DNA of 64,000 nt from Pohlia nutans (Eukaryota; Streptophyta; Bryopsida; Bryales; Mniaceae): the NCBI GenBank assembly GCA_022496805.1, contig CM040103.1, positions 8,574,001 through 8,638,000 of the forward strand, written 5' to 3'. Both the position numbers and the translations under genes were made by a program. Positions 11,002 through 22,400 of the stretch are shown piece after piece. The notes beneath the pieces were generated by a model. That model searched no databases and was not told where the DNA came from. It saw only the letters and a list, made by a program, of their open reading frames with translations. The number at the start of each line of letters is the position of its first letter. Positions within the stretch are counted from its first letter, which is position 1.

Positions 11002-11216
11002 GACTAAATAGGTAGATTAGTGTTAGATAATTATAAGATTTGAAAATATTATAGATTTTTACTCTCAACAAAAAAAATTACCAAAGACATTGATTCCAAT
11101 ACTATTGAAAGATCCCCATCTTGACCAATATAGAAGGTAAAAAAATGATCAACAGTAAAAACTTACAACATGTTAATGTAAATTAGTGTATTCAACACTA
11201 ATCTACCTATTTAGTG
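11002..11216. mobile_element. 215-bp MITE, CACTA-like termini
   Basis: Terminal inverted repeats share ACTAAATAGGTAGATTAG, continuing to a perfect 22-base match. The outer base is C at the right end (CACTAAATAGG) and G at the left. The CACTA start is suggestive but no 3-bp target duplication is clear. Confidence 0.65.
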
Positions 11217-11336
11217 TATAGACCCTGGCAGTCGACCACATGCAATGTCTCACCACCCAATTTCTAGCTAAAGATGACATGGACTTCCAATGATTGGTCA
11301 TTTGAGTTAGGAATAGCAGATAAGATGTTGCACAAA

Positions 11337-11338
<2 letters not shown>

Positions 11339-11397
<59 letters not shown>
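11339..11397. repeat. (AT)n microsatellite
   Basis: 59 bp of uninterrupted AT dinucleotide, followed to about 11470 by degenerate CATA/TACA repeats. Long open frames across it are low-complexity artefacts. Confidence 0.97.
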
Positions 11398-11401
<4 letters not shown>

Positions 11402-11879
11402 CACATACATACATACATATATACATCCATATATACTTATATACACACATAAATATCCATACATACATCCCTCCAAATTTACTACCCCTTTTCTTCTTAT
11501 CCGGCCCCCTCTATTTTTGTGACCATAGGATCTACCTTCGAAAGAAGGCATCAAGGGTAGCACGTACCTCCTTGGTCCCGGTGACTTAGGAGGCAACACT
11601 TCCCCCAACAGATCCTTTATTCACGGTGGCCCTCTGGACCAGAGTTCCTCTTTCTCTTGTTCAGAGGGGCTAAAGAACCTTACTTACTGTATGTGCATTC
11701 CCTACAAATACTGAATAGAAATCACTGCATCCCGGGACTAAGTTACACTTGCTGCCCAGATTCCAAATGCACTCATTTCTTCCCATCAACCCATCAATCA
11801 GTCACCTCCTCCGGAGAGAATGTTCCAACGCGGACCCATCAATACTCAACACTGCTCACACCGGAATGACCGCACTAGA

Positions 11880-12003
11880 AGGAAATGTGTCGTTTTTCAC
11901 TTACTATGAATGAAAAAGAAATGAAACTGCGCCAAGCACTTGGGCTTTCTTAGTGTTGATGAGTAGTTTTGGTCACAAGAAGACAGAAAGAAACGTATGT
12001 ATA
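11880..12003. repeat. duplicated segment, left part (partner 13257-13365)
   Basis: GGAAATGTGTCGTTTTTCAC, TTGGTCACAAGAAGACAG and, beyond the MITE at 12005-12362, CGCCACTATTCACTG and GAATGAAAAACTACAG are paralogous to uninterrupted sequence at 13257-13440. That copy lacks the MITE and serves as its empty site. Confidence 0.75.
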
Positions 12004-12004
12004 A

Positions 12005-12362
12005 GGGCCGATTCACACTATGGCCGAAGGTCGAGAGGCAGTCGATTTCCACCAATCAAATTGCAAGAAACGTACCATGGTTTCGGCCTCTCGACCCTTC
12101 ACACTAGAGGCCAAAGTCCAAAGGCCGTGAACCTTCAAAATACTTACATGGCAACACTTTTTGACCAAGGTGACGGCCTCTTTGAGTCCTACATTTTGCA
12201 AGACCCGTCACTATGGTCGAGAGGCCATCGATTTCTTTTCATAAAAAATGAAAACTATATTTTATGCCTATTTTCAGTAGATTTTTTTGGACTCTCAACA
12301 AAGTTTAGACTATCAATCCCACGGCCTCTCAACTTGGACGGCCATGTAGTGTGAAGCGGCCC
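12005..12362. mobile_element. PIF-Harbinger-like MITE with local empty site
   Basis: 358 bp with termini GGGCCGATTCACACTATGG and, inverted, GGGCCGCTTCACACTACATGG, flanked by TAA at 12002-12004 and 12363-12365. Internal repeats of TCGAGAGGC lie close to both ends. The paralogous segment at 13350-13375 is uninterrupted, confirming a mobile insertion. Confidence 0.85.
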
Positions 12363-12736
12363 TAATATTCCGCCACTATTCACTGTTCCCACGAAATGAG
12401 GAATGAAAAACTACAGGTTTGCTACTAGTGCCGGGCCAGTGCGGAAGCAGCTCTGTAAACGGAAGTCTAAAAAATGCCTTTGGATGAAATTTTCCTTCAT
12501 CGTGAATGGCCATAGGTCCTACTGGTGCTTGACGAGGACGGTGATAAGCCACTACTTCTTCCAAGTTAAGGTTAGGAGTACCGTCCCAGCTCTTGCTCTT
12601 TTGCATCATTCATATTTTAGAGCCCAGTTGAATGACAGTAGGGGTAGGAGTAGGGATCACAGAGAGAGATCAGAGGCTACGTACGTTAGCATGTTGGAAG
12701 TCAAGGAAGCAATTAGACTCTTACTGTAGTTACCTG

Positions 12737-13225
12737 AGTAGTGTGCTTCAATTTGGCCCAGAGTGACGCCGACCAGGGTTTGTTTTACCGACAATTAATT
12801 AGTAGTCCGCCTTCTGAGAAGACATTCATTTGCTGATCGAATGGGTTTCAACAACGTACGTGTGTACCTGTTGATGTGAAGAAGGTTCAGTGTACAGCAA
12901 GGCAGCTTCACTGGGTTTTGTCGGTAAGTGATGAACAGTGAGATTTTGAGGTTATAATTAAGGTAAGTTAGTGTAACCTGAGTGTGCTTCTAATTTGGCC
13001 AGAGTGAGAGGCCAGGGTGTGTTCTACCGACAATTAATTAATTAGTAGTCCCCTTCGCAGATTCCCTCGGAGAAGACGACAGCAAAATTTGCTGAATGGG
13101 TTGATCAGTCGTGACATGAAGATGTGATGCGTGCAAGAAGGTTAACTGCTCGATCAGCAAGGGCAGCTTCAGACAGTGCTTCACCGGGTTTCGTCGGTAA
13201 GTGATGAACAGTGATTTCAAGGTTC
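12737..13225. repeat. tandem duplication, about 245 bp unit
   Basis: Two successive units (about 12737-12978 and 12979-13225) share GTGTGCTTC-AATTTGG, TACCGACAATTAATTA, GTAGTCC, GAAGAAGGTT-type blocks and TTTCGTCGGTAAGTGATG. The last block looks like a splice donor in both, so the unit may descend from an exon end, but I recognise no protein. Confidence 0.7.
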
Positions 13226-13440
13226 CAACAATGAGATCGTATAAAGACACTGGTAGGAAATGTGTCGTTTTTCACTTACTGTAAGGAATGAAACCGGGCC
13301 TAGCACATGGGTTGTGTTAGTGCTGGTGAGTGCCTTTGGTCACAAGAAGACAGAAATATAATCACAATGTTTCGCCACTGTTCACTATTTCTACAAAGTG
13401 GGGAATGAAAAATGACAGATCTGCTACTAGTGAGAGTAGA

Positions 13441-13959
13441 TGTAAGGCATGTTACATAGGGAGCTCATATGGTTCCCCTGTGTTGATTCCCCGTGAGTGC
13501 CACTTTTTCCCGTGATTTCGAGTTTTGACATGTGAACAAAATCACCTGGTTAAGTTTAGTCACCTACTTGTAGAAGGAAAGTTTTAACATGTGGCAAGTT
13601 CTGAAGCTCAGAGGGGAAAGTGGGGAATCACACAGGAAACCATATGAGACCCCTGTGTTAGTACACGTACTCACAAGCCATCACTTTGTCTTGTTCCCTC
13701 GATCTCTTGGTTGCTTTTCGATGCGATTCTTCATAACCTCAAGGAAGAAAAATCCATCTGGAGTTGTCTTGTAATATTTCCATTATCGCTCAGGATCAAG
13801 GTTGAAAATAATCATGTGATACTTAGACATGACACAGACACAGAATTTGTTTCAACTCTCGTTGCTTGGTTTTGTGTTCATTCAAATGTGTTTTGGTAAA
13901 TCCATCAGAATATTCTAGGTATGTTTTAATAACGTTTATGTTTCTGTGACTGACGGAGA
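13441..13959. other. intergenic
   Basis: No homologous coding sequence or repeat structure recognised. Two short overlapping open frames near 13590-13900 show no family signature. Confidence 0.4.
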
Positions 13960-14522
13960 GGTCTACTAGACGTGTTTGACACTTTGTGTAGTCAGACAAC
14001 CCTGGTCATGTTGGTGAGAGATAATTGGAGCAAATTATCCTGGATATATTTGAAGCTAGGCTGACAATGGCCTGACTGTTTAGTTTCTGCTTGTGATTGC
14101 TAGCTTCTTGATCGGCTTGCTGATCGAGTTTGGGTTTTGCAGATTTGTCTCATGAAAAAGGATCAGGACTACACTAACTGACTTGTAAGTAGTGCATGCA
14201 GTGAGGGCATCCTCTCTAATGACCTTTATATTCACACTTCAAAGTACAGTGTCATCCATATATATTTCAATTTCAAGTGATTCAATCTCACTCTCTATTT
14301 GTGCACAGTATATATATAGTTAGTGGACCAATCACAACCGTCACTTATTTAGAATTTAACTGGTTAAGGTTTCATCACAATCATGTGCAATCAAGTACAA
14401 GAATTTACTTAAATCTGGTCTTAGAAGATGGTTTGGGGGGTTGTGTTGTAGTGTGTCTACTTGACTCTAGGCTATTTCAGGATGCTTTTCATTCATTTCA
14501 TTAAATGTCTGATGGTTTACAG

Positions 14523-14621
14523 GGCTACATTGAGGATGCCATAACGTCTGGAAGCACCAACCGGGGCTGCCAGTATATGTTGCAATCTCGGGTAGGCAAC
14601 ATTTGCAAGGGTGTGGGGTAA
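14523..14621 (+). pseudogene. possible terminal exon of a lost upstream gene
   Basis: After a TTTACAG acceptor, one frame reads GYIEDAITSGSTNRGC, then QYMLQSRVGNICKGVG and a stop. The tandem copy (15920-16010) has a TAG in this frame. The kinase-B locus keeps the ending GNICKGVE-stop (to 54887) but lacks a clear acceptor. Conservation of the last residues hints at ancestral coding sequence; the family is unknown to me. Confidence 0.3.
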
Positions 14622-15004
14622 TAAAATTACACTTGAAGGTATGATCTGTAGAAACAAATATATATAATTATTTGAGTATATTCCCATTTATTCCACTATT
14701 GTTCTTAAGTATCTTTTTATTCTTTGTTATTTTATTTTATTTTATTTTTCCTATTATTTCAAAGATATGGTTTAGTCTGCAGATGCACATGATTGTATTC
14801 ATTATTTTTCTCATTATTCTCTAATTAATTCATATGAATTATAATAAACTATTTGGGTTTAACAAGAATTACACCATGAAATTCCTCTTGAAAAGCACTT
14901 TATCATCACACCTGATACTTCACAAACTTAACGCGTCACATGCCTGAACTTGCAACATGTGTGATTTTTCAATGATCAAATTTTGTCAAAGTTCCACCTC
15001 TCTG

Positions 15005-15008
<4 letters not shown>

Positions 15009-15078
<70 letters not shown>
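15009..15078. repeat. poly(T) tract, 70 bp
   Basis: Seventy uninterrupted T residues, which could be the reverse complement of a retroposon poly(A) tail. No retroposed body is recognisable next to it, and assembly length may be unreliable. Confidence 0.97.
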
Positions 15079-15079
<1 letters not shown>

Positions 15080-15263
15080 AGGTCTAAGGTTCTGAACCCT
15101 ACTGTACAGTGTCATCCATGTTTCAATTTCAAGTGATCCAACCACACTCTTTATTTGTGCACAGTATATGTAGTTAATAAACTAATCACAATCGTTACTT
15201 ATTTAGAGTATAAGATAAGGTTTCATCACAATTTTGTGCAATCAAGTACAAAAATTTACTTAA

Positions 15264-15805
15264 CCCCTAAGTGACCGATCAACCATTTTATGGTCGCTGC
15301 CCTTTTTTACGGGCTGCCCGAGGTGAGAAAAAAAACTTTTTTAGAAAATAAAAAATATTTTCAAATAGGAAATCAAGTGTGCTTTCCAATCCAATTTGAA
15401 TCATGTCAATCTGAGTTAAACTCCATCAAGGAGAAATTTTCAAAGACAAACACCTCAACATTGTCCTAGTGTTACAAATCTTACTATTTCGGGAAAGTAA
15501 TGATGTTCCCTCTTTCTAAAATTTTGCTTTTTTGAACTTTAGAATAGAATGTCTAGTTTCAACCAATCATACCAAATTTCAAATTCTAAAAATAAAATTT
15601 GTAATTTTGGTGAATATTCGACGATAAATGCTTCTAAATTCGTTTAATGAGTATCTAAAACATTTTTTGAAAGTTTGACCGTACGGATAATTACTAAACA
15701 TTGTGCTTCTCATTTTCTCTTTTGGACCAAACTTCATCGAAGTTGTAGAAGCAACATTTTATAACACATTTAGGTTTTGCCCTTACCCCCTCTGTCATTT
15801 AGGGG
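15264..15805 (+). mobile_element. TTAA-type MITE with clean empty site
   Basis: 542 bp, starting CCCCTAAGTGACCGATC after TTAA 15260-15263 and ending GTCATTTAGGGG before TTAA 15806-15809. The tandem duplicate of the host sequence at 14390-14430 reads AATTTAC-TTAA-ATCTGG with one TTAA and no insert, while here AATTTAC-TTAA is followed by the element and then TTAA-GTCTAG. This shows directly that the target duplication is TTAA. Confidence 0.92.
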
Positions 15806-16688
15806 TTAAGTCTAGTCTTAGAAGATGATTTGGAGGGTTGTATTGTGACGTATCTACTTGACCTCTACACTATTCTAGGATGCTTCATTTATTTTCCTAA
15901 ATATCCAATGGTTTGCAGGGCTACATTGAGGATGCCGTAACATCTGAAAACACCAGATAGTATATGTTGCAATCTTGGGTAAGCAATATCTGCAAGGGTG
16001 TACTAAAATTACACTTGAAGGCAAGATCTGAAAATAAATAAATAAATAATTTAATTATATTCCCATTTATTCCACTATTTTTTAAGTATATTTTTATTCT
16101 TTGTTATTTTATTGTATTTTATTGTATTTTATTTTCCTTGTTATTTTTGAGATACAGCTTAGTCTGTAGATGCACATGATTGTAATTATTATTTTTCTTA
16201 TTATTCTCTAATTAATTCATAATTATGAATTATAATAAACTGTTTGGGAATTCCATGGTTGAAAAGCACTTTCACATCACACCTGATACTTTCACAATCA
16301 TAAACATTTGAACGTGCTAAGGTACACCTACTCTCTAGTAGATTTGTGGTCACCAAAGTGTTTATTTTCGACAGGGAAGAGTAGTTTTGTTCTAATGACT
16401 TTTTATTTCGGTGGGCACCGGGTCATTAACATTATGAACAAACACTATTCACACCGACCTTGAAAAAGAACCAATTTTTCAATCTATTTATTTGATAGAT
16501 TTGTTTTTGTAATTGTGAGGACAATAAAACTTTAATTACAACACAAAAAATGAAATTTTGCGAAGGTAGCAATGATTGAAGTCTATAAAATGGAGGCTTT
16601 TTCATTGTCTATATTTATGTGAAAAGGGGATGATTTGTGAAAATTTAATGTCTCATTTCATCTTTACCAAAAATTTCTAAGGCCTTAA

Positions 16689-17091
16689 CCCTTAAACGTC
16701 AAAGCAAGCCCCACGGGCTTGGTATAAAGGAATAATTGGAGAAAAAAGTTTCATTTCTCAACCAAATCAAGCGAGACTTGTTGCGTTCGAAAGCTACTGA
16801 AAAAGCGATCTAGATTTCAAATTTTCGCCTCATTTAAGAGATTGTGGAATCGTTGGTAAGCAATCAAAGTTATCAAATTGAACAAGTTTTGAGGTTGGGG
16901 CAGCTGAAGTTCAGCAGTGCACCAGTGCTAGCCAGCAGTGCACTGCAGAGTCGTTTTTGCAATATATATATTTTTATTTTTTATTTTATTTTTTATTTTT
17001 TATTTTATTTTTTATTTTTTATTTTATTTTTCGCAAAAAAATTTAGATTTTGTCCGGGTTGCCCCGTTCAGGCCCTCTTGACGTTTAAGGG
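16689..17091. mobile_element. TTAA-type MITE nested in another
   Basis: 403 bp with 14-base perfect terminal inverted repeats CCCTTAAACGTCAA, flanked by TTAA at 16685-16688 and 17092-17095. The interior has a TTTTATTTTATT-type low-complexity stretch (about 16974-17030). It sits within an older long-subfamily copy. Confidence 0.88.
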
Positions 17092-17206
17092 TTAATTCAA
17101 AAGGGCTCTTCAAATAATTAGCTCATAAAACTAAGCAACCAAAAAATCTCTAAAAGTCAATGCACTTAAAATATTACATTTCAACCCATCACAAAAAAAA
17201 CTAATA

Positions 17207-18815
17207 CAGTACCTCACAAAACTGTTCCAATGCTGTAAATATCTTCTTTTGGTTGACTGTGGATGCTACATGGCAATTGCAAATGCCCATGTGGCATTGC
17301 AATAAGCTTCTAATCTACGTTAGGAAGCCACATGTAAAAACCAATGACATGCATGACTATCTATACGTGACAATTGTAGGGTTCAAAGCCATCTGATTCA
17401 CTGGAACAGTTTTGTGAGTGCACTCTTCCAAAACTAAATGTTTACAAAAGCTTGTCAATCTTGATGGACCTTCAACTCTTTGTTGTAGAACTTTGTTCCA
17501 GTGTGTGTATAGACCATTTTCCTACAGTTTTTTGTACTTTGTTGTTCTTGCTTCCAAGTAGAAAAGATGGTGTCTGCATTATCTTCTCAAAAAAAGTCAG
17601 AAGTTCTTTCTATGTTGCAAAGAGGGTGCACTATAAGAGAAGTGTCAAGGAGTTTGCATGTGGGTGTTGGAACTGTGCAGAGGCTCCGACAAAAGTGTGT
17701 TTTCAATGTAGAATCATCACATGGAGGTAGACCAAGAAAGATGACTCCTGCAATGGAACGGTCTTGTGTATTGAATATGACTAGAGGTAAGCTTAGTACT
17801 GCAGTAGAGGCTACAAAAAATGTGCAAGAGGCATTTGGGATGCAAGTGTGTGTTGAAACAGTGAGACGTGTTTTACGTAGAGGTGGTTTACAATCACAAG
17901 TGAAGCAGAAAAAACCACGTCTTTCAGTCAAGAATATCAAAGCACGTTTAGACTTTGCAAGAGCCCATCTAGATTGGACTATAGAAGATTGGAGTCGTGT
18001 CATTTTCTCTGATGAGTCTAAAATCAACTTATTCTGCTCTGATGGAATCTCTTGGTGTTGGAGTCGTGATCCACATGAGTTGTCAACACGCACTGTTACA
18101 GAGACAGTAAAGCATGGTGGTGGTGGAATCATGATTTGGGGTAGTATGACCATTTATGGGCCAGGACTAGTGTACAAAGTTGAAGGCCGCCTCAATCAAC
18201 ATGGATATCGTCAGATTTTAGAGCAGACAATAGATGGTACAATTAGAAAATATTGATTAGATGCTACACAAGTCATTTTTCAGCAAGATAATGCTTCCGT
18301 TCACACCACAAAAATGATGCAAGAATGGTTTTCAAGGCAAAGTTTTAGTCTTCTAACGTGGCCTGCCCAATCCCCTGATTTAAATCCAATAGAACATCTA
18401 TGGGCCATCCTCAAAAGGAGATTGAATCAATATGATTCACCTCCAAAAGGAATGATAGAATTATGGGAACGTGTAGTACAAGTCTTCTCTTCTATTACTG
18501 CACATGATTGTAGAAGACTTATAGAAAGTATGCCCAAAAGGATTGAAGCTGTAATAGCTTCAAAAGGAAGATGGACAAAGTATTAGCTAGTTTACTTAGA
18601 GCACTCACAAAACTGTACCAATGTATATACTAGTTTTTAACTTTCATTTTTCCTTCAATGATATTTGATTTAGTTAAATTTTTTTTACAAATGTGTACTA
18701 GATTGGATGTAATATATGCCTCAAACTACTACTTGAAAGTTTGGACATCCATTTATCTTACACATACTTTTGAATCTAGAAGTTCCAATCATTGGAACAG
18801 TTTTGTGAGGTACTG
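17207..18815 (+). mobile_element. Tc1-like DNA transposon (copy B), perfect TIRs
   Basis: 1609 bp with identical 26-base terminal inverted repeats starting CAGTACCTCACAAAACTG, flanked by TA (17205-17206 and 18816-18817). A related motif recurs about 200 bp inside each end in inverted orientation: GGAACAGTTTTGTGAGTGC near 17403 and its counterpart GCACTCACAAAACTGTACC near 18600. This outer-plus-inner site layout recalls the IR/DR arrangement of some Tc1 elements. The encoded transposase has one stop. Its family is distinct from copy A in TIR and protein sequence. Confidence 0.95.
17567..18586 (+). pseudogene. Tc1-like transposase, DD34E, one in-frame stop
   Basis: One frame runs from ATG 17567 to a stop at 18586, interrupted only by TGA at 18254-18256. 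It would be about 339 residues, the usual Tc1 length. Before the stop are a helix-turn-helix (CTIREVSRSLHVGVGTVQRL), a GRPRK motif and the first catalytic Asp (VIFSDESKINLF). After it are the second Asp (QQDNASVHTT) and the Glu (SPDLNPIEHLW), 34 residues apart. The stop removes the second and third acidic residues from a normally translated product, so this copy is inactive unless the stop is read through. No other lesion is visible, which agrees with recent insertion. Confidence 0.93.
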
Positions 18816-19074
18816 TACATAGGTTGTCAACATCCTATTTGTAATGAAATTACAAAAGGATTTTGAATTTTTAGTTTCAAATTTTACACAAAAATATTGG
18901 TGATTAGCTGATTGCAATCATACATTTAAGTCATCTAACTTATTGGATAAAATCTAAAATTCATAATGTACAACTTATAATCATGCATCAAGCTCAAAAC
19001 ATTCCTCCTAGTTAAAATTTATAATGCATTTTTGCAGTTTTCCAAATCTGAAGAGGGATGTGGTCCTTTAGGGG

Positions 19075-19460
19075 TTAAAAATATAAAATTTGAGACTTAT
19101 TGGCAAGTGACAAAAGATTTCAATGCGCTTTAACATTCATTATAAATAAATCATAATTTTTTGAAGTATCTTCCATAAGTGTATTCAAAATCAACTTGGA
19201 ATCTTGTTTTGATTGTGTACATTGTGTAATATCTAATTTTAGTGTTGTTTTTGAATTCAAATCAGGTAGGAGCTTCTTATTGTATCATGATGACTATAGA
19301 TGTGTACACATTATAGCAAAATTTTGGTGGTTCAACTTCATTGTATTCAAAGTGTTATTATCCATTTTGCATGTCATTCATTATCAAAACGATCAGTGGA
19401 TATGTTACATTTGCAAGGAGCTTGTGAGTATTAGATGCAGTATAAGAGTTTTTTTGAATC
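19075..19460. other. kinase A 5' flank
   Basis: Sequence parallel to 55390-56206 upstream of kinase B (GGCAAGTGA, ATTTCAATGC, GTATCTTCCATAAGTG, ATATCTAATTTTAG, GCAAGGAGCTTGTGA). It contains the uninserted counterpart (around 19186-19196) of the TTAA element found at 55520-56056. Likely promoter and 5' UTR; no TATA box was singled out. Confidence 0.5.
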
Positions 19461-22400
19461 ATGGAGCCAAACAGTTGGAAAGAAACTTGGTCAAGGTTCT
19501 TTAAGACAATAGCCACTGAAGCTGGTAATCCTCTGACCACCTCAAAGTTGTTGAAAGTTTTAATTTTATTAAATGAGGACAATTTTTAATTCAGAGTGTT
19601 AAATTTTCATGGACTAAAGTCTTGTAGATTGTTGGGTTGAATGAAAGTAAGGTATTTTTGCTTTGACCAAATTTATATTCTTCTTTATAAGTTTGTCTTT
19701 GTAGCTATGTTTTAACATACGTCATTAGTTGGTTCAACACAAATTAATTCAAAGAATGAAAATTTAAAAGTATAGAAAGATCTTTTTTTCAAAAAATGTT
19801 ATGCTACTAAAGTGAATACATAATTTTAAAAAAATATTTCTAAATATTTGTAAATGTTTGAATTTGAGAAAATATTTGTACTGTCAAAATGAGAAAACAA
19901 AAACTCTAAATATAATAATCAATTAGCACATGCGAGAGCACATGTGTATTAACTTTTAATTGGCCCATGTATATTAACTATTAAATGGTCCATGTTATAA
20001 TAGACAATTGTTGCCATCCATTTAACAATTATACCGTCATGTATCACATGTATACATTTGTTTTTTATAATGTATGTTGTCAGTACATGACGGTGATTAT
20101 GAGTGCTAGGTGGTAATGGGCATGTTTATAACTTTAATAGCTATGTTATTCAATGTTGACCTATTGACCCAACATGCTTGTTTTGATTGTACAGTTACTG
20201 AGGTTGAGACACCGGAGCTTTACTTGAACCTAACAACAAAATGTATGGAGCGGATGCCAAATAATATGCTTTCTTTTGCTCCAAAATTCAATCAAGAACA
20301 ATGCAAATATCTAACCGACAAATTAGATGTGGCTCTCGAAATAGCACATTCCATCATAGAACAAATCAACACGTGGTACTCTTCATTAACTTCACTTGAA
20401 GATATGTCAAGTTTTCTTGAGATTTTCAAGCTACTTTTTTCTATGGGCTTAGAAGCAGAGGCCTTCATCCAAAGTTGTTACAAAGACGGGTGGCTTCAAT
20501 CGGCCTTCATGTTGGGAAATGTGTCGGAGCACATTGGGTTCATAGGTTTCAATTTGGAGTTTTGTTCGATTATCTTTTCGGAATGGAAGTTGGGACGATC
20601 CAAAAGCTTTAGTTTTTTGGAAATTGCAAATCTACACCAAAATGAAGCTTTCATTATGAAAGAAAAGGCCTCCTTGGATGAGATGAAGCTATTTATGGAT
20701 TTAGCTAGTGTGACTCGATTAAGCATGCCAAATAGCCTAGAATGGCAACTTGCTACTTTTTTACGTGGAAAATTGCAAAGCGCAAGGTTGCAACCTAGTA
20801 TTGGTTTACCAACATTGTATGAATTTACTCATCCAAAAATGAGCATGAGGAGCCTAAAAAAAATGGAGAGTTTAGGCAAAGGGGGATCCGCTATTGTGTA
20901 TAGGTCAATTTGGCTAGGAGTTGAAGTAGCCAAAAAAACCTTCCACGGACCGAGTAATCCAGATTTTTTGCGGGAAGTCTCAATCTTGGCAGCATTGAGC
21001 CATCCAAACATTGTGTCTTTACTTTGGTACATGGTTGATCAACGCAAAAGCCACATCATCATGGAGTTGATGGATGGAGATTTGCACACTCTCATGCAAG
21101 CAAGATTGGAAGAGAATGGAAATAACGGCTGTCCTTTTAGCATTTCAGAGGCATTGAACCTCATGTTACAAATAGCAAAAGGGATGTTGTATTTGCATGA
21201 GATGAGAATAGTGCATAGAGATTTGAAATCAAGCAACATTTTGGTGAAGTATGGAAAGGCAGTTGAATCTAACTTCAAATACGTGCATGCAAAGGTGGCA
21301 GACTTTGGATTATCAAAAACAAAAGAATTGAGTGTGACATACTCTCAACAGACTCAAAATATGGGCACCCCAAGATGGATGGCTCCGGAAATGATAAAAC
21401 TTGGAGATGACGATGGTCAAGCAACGAAAGAAGTACCAAAGTATCCATTCAAAAGCGATGTTTATAGTTTTGGAATGGTATGCTTTGAGATTTTGACTGG
21501 GGACTTGCCTTTTTCAAGTATAACCAATCCTAAAGAGGTGAAGAAGGTGGTATTGAGTGGTGGTCGTCCTCAACTACCAGAGGAATGTCCCAATAAATTG
21601 AAGACTTTGATTGAAGCATGTTGGACCTTTGATGCTAGCTCACGACCGCATTTTGGAGACATTTGTGCGGAATTGAGGCATTTGAAATGTATACGATTAA
21701 CAACATGTAAGTTTGAGCATTTTCAAAACTTAAATTTCATTGCTGAATCTTCACTTTTTAAATTTAAAATTAAGTATATTTAAAAAAAAATCAAATCTTA
21801 TTTTACCTTTATTGCAATGAATGATAGTTCTCCGTTGAATCATTGTTATTTTATGAATTGAACATAGTCACATTTGATGGCTAATCTATGTTGTGGTGGC
21901 ATACAGGTGTATGGGCCAAAGTTCCTCGATCTTTTAGTTTGGATGAGATCAAAAAAATGACAAATGCATTTAGTGAAGGCAATAGATTGGGATTGGATAA
22001 GGTGTGTCTTATTTGTATCTGGGTTTGCTTTATGTCAAGTACATGTTTGTGTATAGTCCATTTTGGTGATTCAAATTTTTAACATATTTTATGTCTGAAG
22101 CCTTGAAATATTTTATAATGTACATTTTGAAGAGTTTAAATGTGTAATATATGCCATTACAATGGGCAGATGTTGATTGGAATTTGGAATTACAATCAAC
22201 TCTAGATATAATGTGTTTAACTCAATGTCAAAGTTATGAATAAAAATTGATATATTTAAACTCAAGGCGTTTTTATTCTAACTAGTTATTTGTGGACTTG
22301 AGTAGGTATACAAAGGTGTAATAGTTGAGACAAACAAGGTATTTGCGGTGGAAAAGGTACAATATAATTGTGATTTATTATCATCAGGTATCTGGTTGAA

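Larger units (their letters stand above)
13960..16330 (+). repeat. upstream module shared by both kinase loci, tandemly duplicated here
   Basis: From TTTGACACTTTGTGTAGT at about 13975 onward the sequence parallels 54490-55260 upstream of kinase B. Within this locus, 14235-15100 is repeated as 15105-16330 (ACAGTGTCATCCAT, TTGTGCACAGTATAT, GGTTTCATCACAAT, CTACATTGAGGATGCC). The second copy contains the TTAA MITE 15264-15805, and the first supplies its empty site. Confidence 0.8.
16618..19074 (-). mobile_element. TTAA-type MITE, long subfamily, 5'-truncated and interrupted twice
   Basis: Pieces 16618-16684, 17096-17206 and 18816-19074 join to the same sequence as the intact copy at 24393-24960 (GGGGATGATTTGTGAAA, AAGCAACCAAAAAATCTC, ACATTTCAACCCATCACAAA, then CAACATCCTATTTGTAAT). 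The right terminus is CCTTTAGGGG plus TTAA (19075-19078). A smaller TTAA MITE (16689-17091) and a Tc1-like element (17207-18815) are inserted in it, so it predates both. Confidence 0.8.

Noticed and set aside
11264..11608. Tyr/Ile-rich open frames over the AT microsatellite
   Set aside because: Translation of (AT)n and CATA repeats; no start context, family or conservation.
20110..20194. ATG at 20110 as the start of kinase A
   Set aside because: The 28 codons before 20195 are not conserved in the paralogue, while an upstream exon and a matching splice acceptor are conserved in both genes.
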